DNA of 16,624 nucleotides. Origin: Oscillibacter sp. CAG:241 (lineage in GTDB: Bacteria > Bacillota > Clostridia > Oscillospirales > Oscillospiraceae). A program made the translations under genes and the position numbers. Below, one piece after another: positions 7,931 through 14,052 of this stretch. The DNA lies in NCBI GenBank assembly GCA_000435975.1, contig FR884140.1:1-16624 (forward strand). The letters run 5' to 3'. Below the pieces are notes generated by a model that made no database searches, was not told the origin of the DNA, and saw only the letters and a list, made by a program, of their open reading frames with translations. Position 1 is the stretch's first letter; the number at the start of each line of letters is the position of its first letter.

Positions 7931-9442
7931 CAGCTGCTGGGGACGCACGGCAGGCGTGAACGCCCCTGCGCGGCCATTGAGCCAGGTACGCACCCGGTCC
8001 AGTGCCTCGTCATAGGTGGGAGCAAAGGGCATACCGCCGGGCTTGGGGTTTGCAGTGCCCAGGGTGTTCCAGCGGAGGTAATTCAGGTCGGCGGAGACGC
8101 CGATCTCGGCCTTCCGGCCGTCAATTTGCCCGGCCATGCCGGTAAGCACCGGCTCATACCGGGCATACAGCTCCTGCACCCGCTGATAAAAGGCCGGGAT
8201 GTTCAGCATCTTCTTCATCAGCACGGAGGTATCGCAGGCGTTGTAGTCCGTGACCTTCTCCTGCTTGTTGCCCATGCAGGTGTCAAAGTCCCACAGAGGA
8301 CCCACATGCAGCACATCGGACGCGCCGTCCTGATACCAGAAGAAGCTGGTGAAGAAGGACTCGCCGTTGAGGACGTATTCGTTCATCAGATAGTACCGGG
8401 CCAGGGAGTCCACGTCGATCATGGCGTTGAGCTGGGCCAAGGACAGATTTTCCCAACCCTCTGAGGTCAGCGCCGTAGTAAAGCGGGTCATGGCGGTCTG
8501 GAAATTGCTCATGGCCTGGGCAATATGCGCGTCATCCTCCTCCACGATCTCCTTCAGAGCAAAGTAGCTGTTCAGCCGCCCCTCGAAGAAATAGTGGTCC
8601 TCGTCGGTGGCAAAGCCGTCATCCAGCTCAAACATGGCCCCGGCAGGATCCTGCAGATTCAGGCGGTTTTTGCCGATCTCGGCCTTCTCGCCGATGAGAT
8701 ACACACCCAGATACTCGCCGTCCACCCACAGGTCCACATATTTATATTCCGTCACATAGGGAAAGCCCATCTGCTCCGCCGCATCATACACCAGGCGGGT
8801 GCGGATCATGCTGTCGTCAGAAGCATTGGCCAGGAGGATCCACTTCTTGGCCGCAGGCATGCCCAGCACGGAGGTTTTCTTGCTGAACTTGATCTGATAG
8901 GGCTTCTTGGCATATTCCCTCCAGGTGGAATTGCCGCGGCCCTTGAACTCCACGGTGCCGGTGAGAACGTCGTCGCCGTCCGCCAGCACCAGGTCGTTGC
9001 CGGGATATTTCACGTTCTTGTCCCGGTGCACCTGCTCCAGCGTGGTACCGTTAAGGGTCAGGCGCAAGCTGGGCAGACTGCTCTGCTTCGCGCAGATCTG
9101 CACCGTTTTACCGCCGTCCAGCGTCAGGGTCACCCGGTCGCTGGCGGCAAACGCGCCGGTAAGGGTGCCATGCTCCCGGTCCAGTGTCCCGGCAGAAGCT
9201 GCCGTCACGCTGCCGCTGAAGGACAGCACCGTGTCCGCCAGACTCTCGTCGGCAGGCAGAAACAGATACCATACCCCATCCTTTTCGGAACGGTATCCCT
9301 GGTTGGTCCACTGCCGGGCGTCCACGGTCCAGCAGCGGAAATCGTTGCCTCCGGCAAAGGCTGTGGCCGTCAGCAGCGCCGTCAGTATTGCGGCTGCCAG
9401 CAGCGCCCACAGCCAGGTGCCGGTTTTTCTTGTTGCTTTCAT
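6521..9442 (-). CDS. Secreted CotH-kinase-fold protein with five C-terminal GBS Bsp-like repeats
   Basis: The protein has 973 residues. ATG 9442 (MKATRK) is chosen over the longer frame start at 9496 because GGGAGAAAG lies just upstream and a signal peptide then begins at once (hydrophobic run at about 10-28, likely cut after AFA). Residues about 30-115 form an unassigned extracellular domain. Residues about 115-500 match the CotH family: RGNSTW at 169-174, KKPYQIKF at 179-186, then NASDDSMIRTRL, VDGEYLGVYL and GPLWDFD (WDFD at 384-387). The region from about 505 to the end is five GBS Bsp-like repeats. Bacillus CotH is a spore-coat protein kinase; many other CotH-fold proteins are secreted with unknown targets. 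Whether this one is active is not known: the position often written N-x-D in relatives reads NGESFF here. A strong promoter lies just upstream, and the giant phosphatase gene follows. Confidence 0.92.
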   Translation of the reverse strand: MKATRKTGTWLWALLAAAILTALLTATAFAGGNDFRCWTVDARQWTNQGYRSEKDGVWYLFLPADESLADTVLSFSGSVTAASAGTLDREHGTLTGAFAASDRVTLTLDGGKTVQICAKQSSLPSLRLTLNGTTLEQVHRDKNVKYPGNDLVLADGDDVLTGTVEFKGRGNSTWREYAKKPYQIKFSKKTSVLGMPAAKKWILLANASDDSMIRTRLVYDAAEQMGFPYVTEYKYVDLWVDGEYLGVYLIGEKAEIGKNRLNLQDPAGAMFELDDGFATDEDHYFFEGRLNSYFALKEIVEEDDAHIAQAMSNFQTAMTRFTTALTSEGWENLSLAQLNAMIDVDSLARYYLMNEYVLNGESFFTSFFWYQDGASDVLHVGPLWDFDTCMGNKQEKVTDYNACDTSVLMKKMLNIPAFYQRVQELYARYEPVLTGMAGQIDGRKAEIGVSADLNYLRWNTLGTANPKPGGMPFAPTYDEALDRVRTWLNGRAGAFTPAVRPQQLGYYFNTARTVMYLTYSAPQQTALRFAVWGEQDGQNDLHWYQAKKQNGRWVAEVPLINHQETGTYMVHIYNQNGLPQGLLDHGTVVVDNLVQPEKPDLKAALSADGRYLNLTLTGGSDLAKVWFPTWSQKNGQDDLQWYEARKQADGSWTYSVLLSRHNTTGAYFIHAYGNSKQNLVAHTTAYVEKIPGPEMKAAVSADGRYLDVTLTGRSDLSRVWFPTWSAVNGQDDLRWYEAVKQTDGSWTCRVPLSNHGSTGTYFIHAYGNDKKNLVAHTTAYVEKLVQPEKPAMTAVLSADGRYLDVTLTGRGDLSRVWFPTWSAVNGQDDLRWYEAVKQADGSWTCRVPLANHKNAGGYFLHAYGNDKRNLVAHTTVSVAQAVSPQVWTQLSADGRYMTVTLTGRSDLSRVWFPVWSAVNGQDDLQWYEAKKQSNGDWTYTVTLAWHKGAGTYFIHVYGNSKQNLVAHTTAYVI

Positions 9443-9524
9443 GCATCTTTCTCCCATCTGAAAAGGTGGCGCGAACGCGAGAATCTCCCGGGGCAAAATG
9501 CCGCTGTTCCGCCAATTACACTAT

Positions 9525-9553
9525 ATTATATCAGATACACCGTGGAATTTCAA
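9525..9553 (-). promoter_or_regulatory. Sigma-A-type promoter of the CotH / phosphatase unit
   Basis: Read on the minus strand: TTGAAA (9553-9548), a 17-base spacer, then TATAAT (9530-9525) with an upstream TG making an extended -10. Transcription would start near 9518, giving an untranslated leader of about 75 bases before ATG 9442. That leader contains a short GCGCGAACGCG-type dyad around 9470. Confidence 0.8.
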
Positions 9554-9608
9554 GCGTAATCTTCCGTAAAATCGCCAAAAATCACACGTATTTTTGGTGG
9601 AAACGTAT

Positions 9609-9648
9609 AAAAAGAGGATCTCCGACCCCTGTCGAAGATCCTCTTTTT
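9609..9648 (-). terminator. Strong hairpin terminator downstream of the XRE regulator gene
   Basis: A perfect 12-base inverted repeat (AAAAAGAGGATC / GATCCTCTTTTT) continues inward with four more pairs and one mismatch around a 4-base loop. The T-rich arm lies at the correct end on either strand. On the minus strand it follows the regulator stop at 9680 by about 30 bases and separates that gene from the CotH promoter. Confidence 0.85.
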
Positions 9649-9679
9649 ATGCTGTTTACCGACGAATGATGTGATCCGC

Positions 9680-10102
9680 TCAGTCCTCGCGGCTGGCCAG
9701 CACGTTCATGGAGACGGGCTCGTCATTGGCAATGGGAGCGGACAGGTTGACGCTGGAGTAGCCGCCCCGGAGCTCGGAGCTGTCCTCAAACGTCTTGGTG
9801 CAGCGGTCATACTCCACCTGCATCACGGAGGAGATGGTGTGGCGTCCGTAATCGTCCAGCTTGGCATACTGATCCAGGATCCGCTGGGTATCCTCGGTCA
9901 GGTGGATGTTCTCCTCGCCCAGAGCGCAGATGCCCAGGGTGCGGCAGATCTGGACCACCGTGTCAAAGGAGGAACCGCCGATGCCGTTGTGCAGCGCGCT
10001 GTTGATGGTGGACAGAGGAATGCCAACCGCAAAAGCGAACTGCCGAACGCTCTTGTACTGGCGGGAAATTTCGTCCCGTACGATGTTGGTAAGTTTGTCC
10101 AT
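9680..10102 (-). CDS. XRE-family helix-turn-helix regulator
   Basis: A 140-residue protein. ATG 10102 (MDKLTN) is chosen because GAGGG lies seven bases upstream, and because the longer frame to 10207 would cover a near-perfect promoter. Residues about 17-57 form a Cro/C1-type helix-turn-helix: K-S-V-R-Q-F-A-F-A-V-G-I-P-L-S-T-I-N, then L-H-N-G and F-D-T-V-V-Q-I-C-R-T-L-G-I. Residues about 68-100 look helical and acidic (LTEDTQRILDQYAKL), as in many short phage-type repressors. There is no peptidase or sensor domain. The C-terminal 40 residues are low complexity. It has its own promoter and terminator, lies upstream of the CotH unit and divergent from the YihY gene, so it could act on either. 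The target is not shown by the sequence. Confidence 0.85.
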   Translation of the reverse strand: MDKLTNIVRDEISRQYKSVRQFAFAVGIPLSTINSALHNGIGGSSFDTVVQICRTLGICALGEENIHLTEDTQRILDQYAKLDDYGRHTISSVMQVEYDRCTKTFEDSSELRGGYSSVNLSAPIANDEPVSMNVLASRED

Positions 10103-10157
10103 AATTCGACCCTCTTTACTGTAGATTCCAGAAACGACTTTCTCTCTGGATGAAATG

Positions 10158-10186
10158 ATTATATCAAAGCAAACGAGAACTCGCAA
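10158..10186 (-). promoter_or_regulatory. Promoter of the XRE regulator gene, with a short dyad inside
   Basis: On the minus strand: TTGCGA (10186-10181), a spacer of exactly 17 bases, and a perfect TATAAT (10163-10158) with an extended-10 TG. An imperfect palindrome CGAG-AA-CTCG (10174-10183) lies over the spacer and the edge of the -35, where an autorepressor would bind. Operator function is an inference. Confidence 0.8.
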
Positions 10187-10268
10187 GAGGGAAATACAAA
10201 AAAACATATAAAATTTTTACAAAAATCTGCTAAACGGGGCCGTCGAAAGCCAACAGGACAAATTTCTC

Positions 10269-10297
10269 TTTTCATTTTGGCCGCTATGTGGTACACT
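10269..10297 (+). promoter_or_regulatory. Likely promoter of the yihY-trkA operon
   Basis: TTTTCA, a 17-base spacer, then an extended -10 TGGTACACT ending near 10297 (positions good to one base). Transcription would begin near 10304, downstream of the ATG-like triplets at about 10288-10302. This supports a start at the later GTG 10324. Confidence 0.5.
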
Positions 10298-10323
10298 GTA
10301 TGGGATTAGGAGGGATGACTCCT

Positions 10324-11196
10324 GTGAAAAAGGCATGGTTGCCCCGCACCGCAGCGGGGCAAGTGGCGGTGCAACTGGTGCGCCGGTATTATCTGCATGA
10401 CGTGGGGCGCGACAGCGCAGCGCTGACGTATTATCTGCTGTTCGCCCTGTTTCCGCTGATGGTGTTTGTCAGCACGCTGCTGGGCATTCTGAAGCTGGAT
10501 GTGGACAACATTTCTCAGTTTCTGTCCCAGCTGGTCCCGGCGGACGTGGTTTCGGTGCTGGAGGCATATTTAATATATGTATCCGCCAACGCCAGCCGCC
10601 AGCTGCTGTGGTTCAGTCTGGTCTTTTCCATCTGGTTCCCCATGCGTGCCACCAGCTGCCTGCTGCACTCCCTGCGCAAGGCCTTCAACATGGGTCCGCC
10701 CCGGAAGATGCTTTTGAACCAGCTGGCCATTCTGCTGTTTACCGTCTGGCTGATCCTCTCCATCGGGCTGACACTGCTGTTGGTGACGGTGGGCCGCCGG
10801 GCCCTGGAGTTCGTGTCCGGGCTCATTGCCCTGCCGCAGGGCTTCATTGACCTGTGGAGCTATCTGCGCTTCATCGTTCTGGGCGTGGTGATGTTCCTGA
10901 TGCTGACGGTGCTGTATATGCTGGCCCAAGGCCAGCGCCGTCCCCTGAAGGAAGTTGCTCCCGGGGTAGGCATCTCTCTGGCGGCATGGATGGTCCTGTC
11001 CCTGGCGTTTTCTTATTATGTGGAGCATTTTGCCAATTACTCCGTGCTGTACGGCTCCATCGCCACGATAGTCGTGGTGCTGCTGTGGCTGTATATGAGC
11101 GGCACGGTGCTGATCATGGGCGCGGAATACAGCGCCGTCATCCTGCGCCGCAGGCGCAGCCGGCTGCCGTCGGGCAGCGGAGAGGAGCAAGCATGA
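10324..11196 (+). CDS. YihY/BrkB-family integral membrane protein
   Basis: The protein has 290 residues from GTG 10324 (VKKAWLPRT), preceded by GGAGGG about 10 bases upstream. Upstream in-frame starts would lie on or before the promoter. An ATG at 10315 is one base from the GGAGG and less likely. The family signature is clear: an N-terminal R-x-Y-Y-L-H-D-V-G-R-D-S-A-A-L-T-Y-Y-L-L-F-A-L-F-P type entry into the first membrane helix, then about six hydrophobic helices and a final LYMSGTVLIMGAEYSA segment with an arginine-rich tail (RRRRSR). Relatives were once called ribonuclease BN or virulence factor BrkB. Their biochemical role is not settled, but transport or envelope functions are proposed. 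Its stop overlaps the trkA start by four bases (ATGA), so the two are translationally coupled. Confidence 0.9.
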   Translation: MKKAWLPRTAAGQVAVQLVRRYYLHDVGRDSAALTYYLLFALFPLMVFVSTLLGILKLDVDNISQFLSQLVPADVVSVLEAYLIYVSANASRQLLWFSLVFSIWFPMRATSCLLHSLRKAFNMGPPRKMLLNQLAILLFTVWLILSIGLTLLLVTVGRRALEFVSGLIALPQGFIDLWSYLRFIVLGVVMFLMLTVLYMLAQGQRRPLKEVAPGVGISLAAWMVLSLAFSYYVEHFANYSVLYGSIATIVVVLLWLYMSGTVLIMGAEYSAVILRRRRSRLPSGSGEEQA

Positions 11197-12551
11197 AAAT
11201 CATCATCGTAGGCAACGGCAAGGTCGGATATGCCATTGCGCGGCAGCTGGCGGTAGAGGATCACGACATCACCATCGTGGATGACGACGCCGCAGCCCTG
11301 CACCGGGCCGACAGCACCCTGGACGTCATGTGCGTGGAGGGCAATGGAGCCAGCATCAGCGTGCTGGACACTGCCGGGGTCCGCAGCGCGGACCTGGTCA
11401 TTGCCGTCACCAATCTGGACGAGACAAACCTGGTGTGCTGCCTCATCGCCAAGAAGCTGGGGGCCAAGCACACCATCGCCCGGGTACGCAACCCCGAGTA
11501 TCGCCGGGATGACACCATGCTCAAGCGGGAGATCGGCCTGGACATGCTCATCAACCCCGATCTGGGGGCGGCCCAGGAGATTGCCCGGATCCTGAGCTTC
11601 CCGGCGGCCTTTTCCGTGGAGCCCTTTGCCGGAGGCCGCATCGATATGATCGGTTTTCAGGTAACGGAGCAGGACACCCTGGCCGGGGTATCCCTCAACG
11701 ATTTCCACCGCAATCGCCTGGCGGAGGTGCTGATCTGCGCCGCCCACCGGGGGGACAATTTTATCATCCCCGATGGCTCCTTCGTGCCCCGCAGCGGGGA
11801 CAAGCTCTATATGGTGGGCACCAAGGCAGAGCTGCAAAAAATGCTCCGGGGCATCGGCCGCACCCTGCAAAGAGTGAAGAACGTATCCATTCTGGGGGGC
11901 AGCCGCATCACCATGTACCTGACCTGGGAGCTGGCCCGCAGCAATACCAAGGTCCGCATTGTCGAGATGAAGCACGACAAGTGCCTGCGTCTGTCGGCCT
12001 CCCTGCCCGGCGCCATGATCATTGAGGGCGACGGCACCGACGCAGACCTGATCGACAGCGAGAACATCTTTGAGACCGACGCCTTCGTGGCCCTGACGGA
12101 CCGGGACGAGGAGAACCTGCTGATGGCCCTGACGGCTCAGCGGGCGGGAGTCCCCAAGGTGCTGGCCAAAATGACCCGGCCCAACTACATGGACCTGGTG
12201 CAGGAGACAAAGCTGGGCAGTATCATCAGTCCCAAGGATCTGACCTCCAACCAGATCACCCGCTATGTCCGGGCTCTGGCCAATTCCCAGGGCAGCACTG
12301 TGGAGAGCCTGTATAAAATGCTGGATGGCTCCGTGGAGGCTCTGGAGTTCACCGCCACCGCCTCCAGCCGCTCGGTGCTGGACAAGCCTCTGAAGGACCT
12401 GGCCCTGAAAAAGGGCGTTCTGCTGGCCGCCATTGCCCGGGAAAACAAAATCATCATTCCCGGCGGCCTCACCACGATTCAGGAGGGAGACCATGTGGTG
12501 GTGGTCACCAAGTCCCAGGTATTCGACGACCTGACGGACATTCTCGCATAA
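11193..12551 (+). CDS. trkA: TrkA-type potassium-uptake regulatory subunit (two RCK domains)
   Basis: A 452-residue cytoplasmic protein. ATG 11193 (MKIIIVGNGKVG) has GAGGAG just upstream and overlaps the yihY stop. It has the full four-part TrkA architecture: Rossmann RCK-N 1 (G7-x-G9-x-x-G12, acidic D30 at the end of strand two), TrkA-C 1 (about 145-222), RCK-N 2 (starts about 228 with a relaxed LGGSRIT glycine motif, common in this family) and TrkA-C 2 (about 370-450). By family knowledge it binds NAD(H)/ATP and gates a TrkH/KtrB-type potassium channel at the membrane. No trkH lies in the window. Its partner is either elsewhere or, more speculatively, the coupled membrane protein upstream. 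Confidence 0.95.
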   Translation: MKIIIVGNGKVGYAIARQLAVEDHDITIVDDDAAALHRADSTLDVMCVEGNGASISVLDTAGVRSADLVIAVTNLDETNLVCCLIAKKLGAKHTIARVRNPEYRRDDTMLKREIGLDMLINPDLGAAQEIARILSFPAAFSVEPFAGGRIDMIGFQVTEQDTLAGVSLNDFHRNRLAEVLICAAHRGDNFIIPDGSFVPRSGDKLYMVGTKAELQKMLRGIGRTLQRVKNVSILGGSRITMYLTWELARSNTKVRIVEMKHDKCLRLSASLPGAMIIEGDGTDADLIDSENIFETDAFVALTDRDEENLLMALTAQRAGVPKVLAKMTRPNYMDLVQETKLGSIISPKDLTSNQITRYVRALANSQGSTVESLYKMLDGSVEALEFTATASSRSVLDKPLKDLALKKGVLLAAIARENKIIIPGGLTTIQEGDHVVVVTKSQVFDDLTDILA

Positions 12552-12567
12552 AGCTGCCCATAAAAAT

Positions 12568-12591
12568 CCACCGGAGCCGAATGCCTGGTGG
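12568..12591 (-). terminator. Possible weak terminator between convergent trkA and ogt
   Basis: CCACC (12568-12572) and GGTGG (12587-12591) can pair. On the minus strand the hairpin is followed by ATTTTTA (12567-12561), giving a modest U-tract for transcripts leaving ogt. The stem is short with an imperfect interior. Confidence 0.3.
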
Positions 12592-12636
12592 GCGTAAAGC
12601 AGTAAAATCCAAGAATGAGGAAAGCCTTGTGTTTTC

Positions 12637-12670
12637 AAGGGGCGGCGTGACTTCGGTCACGCCTCCCCTT
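12637..12670. repeat. Long GC-rich hairpin with TTCG loop; probable interspersed palindromic element
   Basis: Two 15-base arms (AAGGGGCGGCGTGAC / GTCACGCCTCCCCTT) pair with one mismatch around a TTCG tetraloop. No T-run follows directly on either strand, so it is not a textbook intrinsic terminator. It lies just 7 bases past the ogt stop, next to a TTTTTTGACAAGCTG motif (minus strand) that overlaps the end of ogt. The form fits a dispersed intergenic palindrome or an RNA 3'-end stabiliser. Confidence 0.55.
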
Positions 12671-12677
12671 CAGCTTG

Positions 12678-13214
12678 TCAAAAAAGTGCAGTGCCCTTTT
12701 TCGGCAAAAAAAATCCGGTCATATCGGTATGTTCCAATTCCAGCAGCTTCCTCTTTTTGTCAATGCCCCCGGCGTATCCGGTCAGGCTGCCGTTTGTGCC
12801 GACCACACGGTGACAGGGAATGATGATGGATATCTCATTATGACCCACCGCACCGCCGACCGCCTGCGCAGACATTCGGGGAAGCTTCTGCTTTTCAGCA
12901 AGCTGCCGTGCGATCTCGCCGTAGGTCGTAGTCCTTCCGTAGGGAATCTGCAAAAGGATTTCCCACACGGACTGCCGGAACGCGGTGCCGACGGGGTGCA
13001 GCGGCGGCAGAAAATCCGGCTGGCTGCCAGCAAAATAAATGTCCAGCCAACGCCTGGCTTCTGCAAGGGCGGGTGTATCCTGCCCGATACGCTCTGCGGG
13101 CAGATCACGGGCAAGGTATTTCTGTCCGTCGAACCACAGACCTCTCAGTCCGATTCCGTCCGCTGCCAGCAGGATGCCGCCCAGCGGTGAATCGTAATGC
13201 TGCACAAATAGCAT
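12678..13214 (-). CDS. ogt: Methylated-DNA--protein-cysteine S-methyltransferase
   Basis: A 178-residue protein that moves the methyl group from O6-methylguanine to its own cysteine, a one-use suicide repair reaction. The active site PCHRV is at 133-137 (acceptor C134), followed by the usual NGSLTGYAGG loop (141-150). The DNA-binding part FRQSVWEILLQIPYGRTTTYGE at 79-100 includes the arginine-containing helix entry and the expected tyrosine. Length is normal for the stand-alone Ogt type without an Ada metal-binding domain. ATG 13214 is preferred over GTG 13223 because GAGG lies eight bases upstream. That ribosome site sits directly after the stop of the alkA-like gene (15-base gap), so the two form a coupled alkylation-repair pair. 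Confidence 0.95.
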   Translation of the reverse strand: MLFVQHYDSPLGGILLAADGIGLRGLWFDGQKYLARDLPAERIGQDTPALAEARRWLDIYFAGSQPDFLPPLHPVGTAFRQSVWEILLQIPYGRTTTYGEIARQLAEKQKLPRMSAQAVGGAVGHNEISIIIPCHRVVGTNGSLTGYAGGIDKKRKLLELEHTDMTGFFLPKKGTALF

Positions 13215-13229
13215 GATCTGCACCTCGCT

Positions 13230-13883
13230 TCAAAAGCTGCCTCTGTTTTTATTATTCGGCTTGTAGTCCTTCATCTCCGGGATTGCGCCGCCTGCCACAG
13301 CCCAGAGATACAGACTTGCCACGCTGCAATAGGGGTGAAAGCGACGGCGGTATTTTTCAAACAGCCTGCGGTCAATGCTGCGATGGTGATATACCATGCG
13401 CAGCCCGCGCTGGATGGCAAGGTCATCATAGCTGAAAATATCCGGGCGCTGCATACAAAAAAGCAGAATCATCTCTGCCGTCCAGACGCCGATGCCCTTC
13501 AGGCTGCTTAATTCCCGGATCGCATCCTCGTCGCTCATGTGCTCCACAGCATGCAGATCAAACGCGCCCGTATGGACTTTTTCGGCAAAATCCGTAATAT
13601 ACTCTGCCTTGCGGAAGGTCATACCCAGTCCCTGCAGCTTGGGAACACCTGCTGTCAGGATGGTCTCGGCATTGACGGTGCCCAGTGCATCCTGCATCCG
13701 CTGCCAGATGGTCGCCTGTGCCTTGGTGGAGATCTGCTGCCCGATGATGTGGTGAACGACGGATGAAAACAAGTCCGTATCCACTGGGCGGTCGATATGC
13801 CCGATGCGGTCAATGACCTGGCAAAGCCGCTTATCCTTTTGCCGCAAATAGGAAGCTTCGGCTTCTCCGTATGCAAAATACAC
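13230..13883 (-). CDS. alkA: DNA-3-methyladenine glycosylase II-type (HhH-GPD) protein
   Basis: The protein has 217 residues with GTG 13883 as start (VYFAYGE, AGAAGG eight bases upstream). GTG 13892 is possible but overlaps the ribosome site, and family members usually begin at the YF-YGE position. It removes alkylated purines from DNA. The HhH-GPD core is at about 40-165: SSVVHHIIGQQIS-type helix at 41-52, hairpin LKGIGVWTA at 128-136, and SYDDLAIQRGL with the expected catalytic aspartate D154. It lacks the N-terminal AlkA domain of the E. coli enzyme, so it is of the short bacterial type. It is followed at once by ogt. The pair sits immediately after a truncated response regulator and looks less GC-rich by eye than the genes around it, suggesting later acquisition. 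Confidence 0.92.
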   Translation of the reverse strand: MYFAYGEAEASYLRQKDKRLCQVIDRIGHIDRPVDTDLFSSVVHHIIGQQISTKAQATIWQRMQDALGTVNAETILTAGVPKLQGLGMTFRKAEYITDFAEKVHTGAFDLHAVEHMSDEDAIRELSSLKGIGVWTAEMILLFCMQRPDIFSYDDLAIQRGLRMVYHHRSIDRRLFEKYRRRFHPYCSVASLYLWAVAGGAIPEMKDYKPNNKNRGSF

Positions 13884-13918
13884 GCTTTTCACCTTCTAAC
13901 GTTTCCATAAGCGTTTTT

Positions 13919-14050
13919 TTATCGCAGCTGCGCCGTAAAGGCAATGGTCTCGCCCGTTGTGGACGGCGTCCGCCGAAAAATGATTTTTCTCAAAAAAACG
14001 GTCAGTGCCTCCGCCAGGTCTACCTCATCCTCCGCGATCAGCAGACGCAT
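13919..14050 (-). pseudogene. 5' remnant of an OmpR-type response regulator, frameshifted and truncated
   Basis: From ATG 14050, with GGAGGG six bases upstream, the frame reads MRLLIAEDEVDLAEALTVFL. This is the standard start of a receiver domain (acidic pair E-D at 7-8). After a T7 run the reading frame is wrong (RKIIFRRT...). The next frame instead continues as EKNHFSADAVHNG, the usual continuation, so one base appears lost (GTTTTTTTGAG where GTTTTTTTGGAG is expected). Similarity fades after about residue 45, before the phospho-acceptor aspartate, and the alkA-like gene begins about 35 bases further on. The start overlaps the end of the dihydrouridine synthase gene, as expected for a former operon member. 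Confidence 0.75.
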
Positions 14051-14052
14051 GG

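Noticed and set aside
6542..9559. Two long plus-strand frames (640 and 344 codons) across the CotH gene
   Set aside because: They are antisense shadows of the CotH protein gene with the same H/V/G-rich composition. No ribosome site or domain was found.
9680..10207. Longer start for the XRE regulator at 10207
   Set aside because: The extra 35 codons cover a near-perfect promoter (10158-10186) and encode a non-family sequence; ATG 10102 has a well-spaced ribosome site.
11037..12638. A 533-codon minus-strand frame opposite trkA
   Set aside because: The plus strand encodes a full four-domain TrkA with operon overlap; the minus product has no recognisable motif.
13898..13920. AACGTTT-CCAT-AAGCGTT followed by a T-run, a terminator-like hairpin on the plus strand
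   Set aside because: No plus-strand gene ends upstream of it; the stem is short and AT-rich with a wobble pair. It lies in the leader of the minus-strand alkA-like gene and may be accidental.
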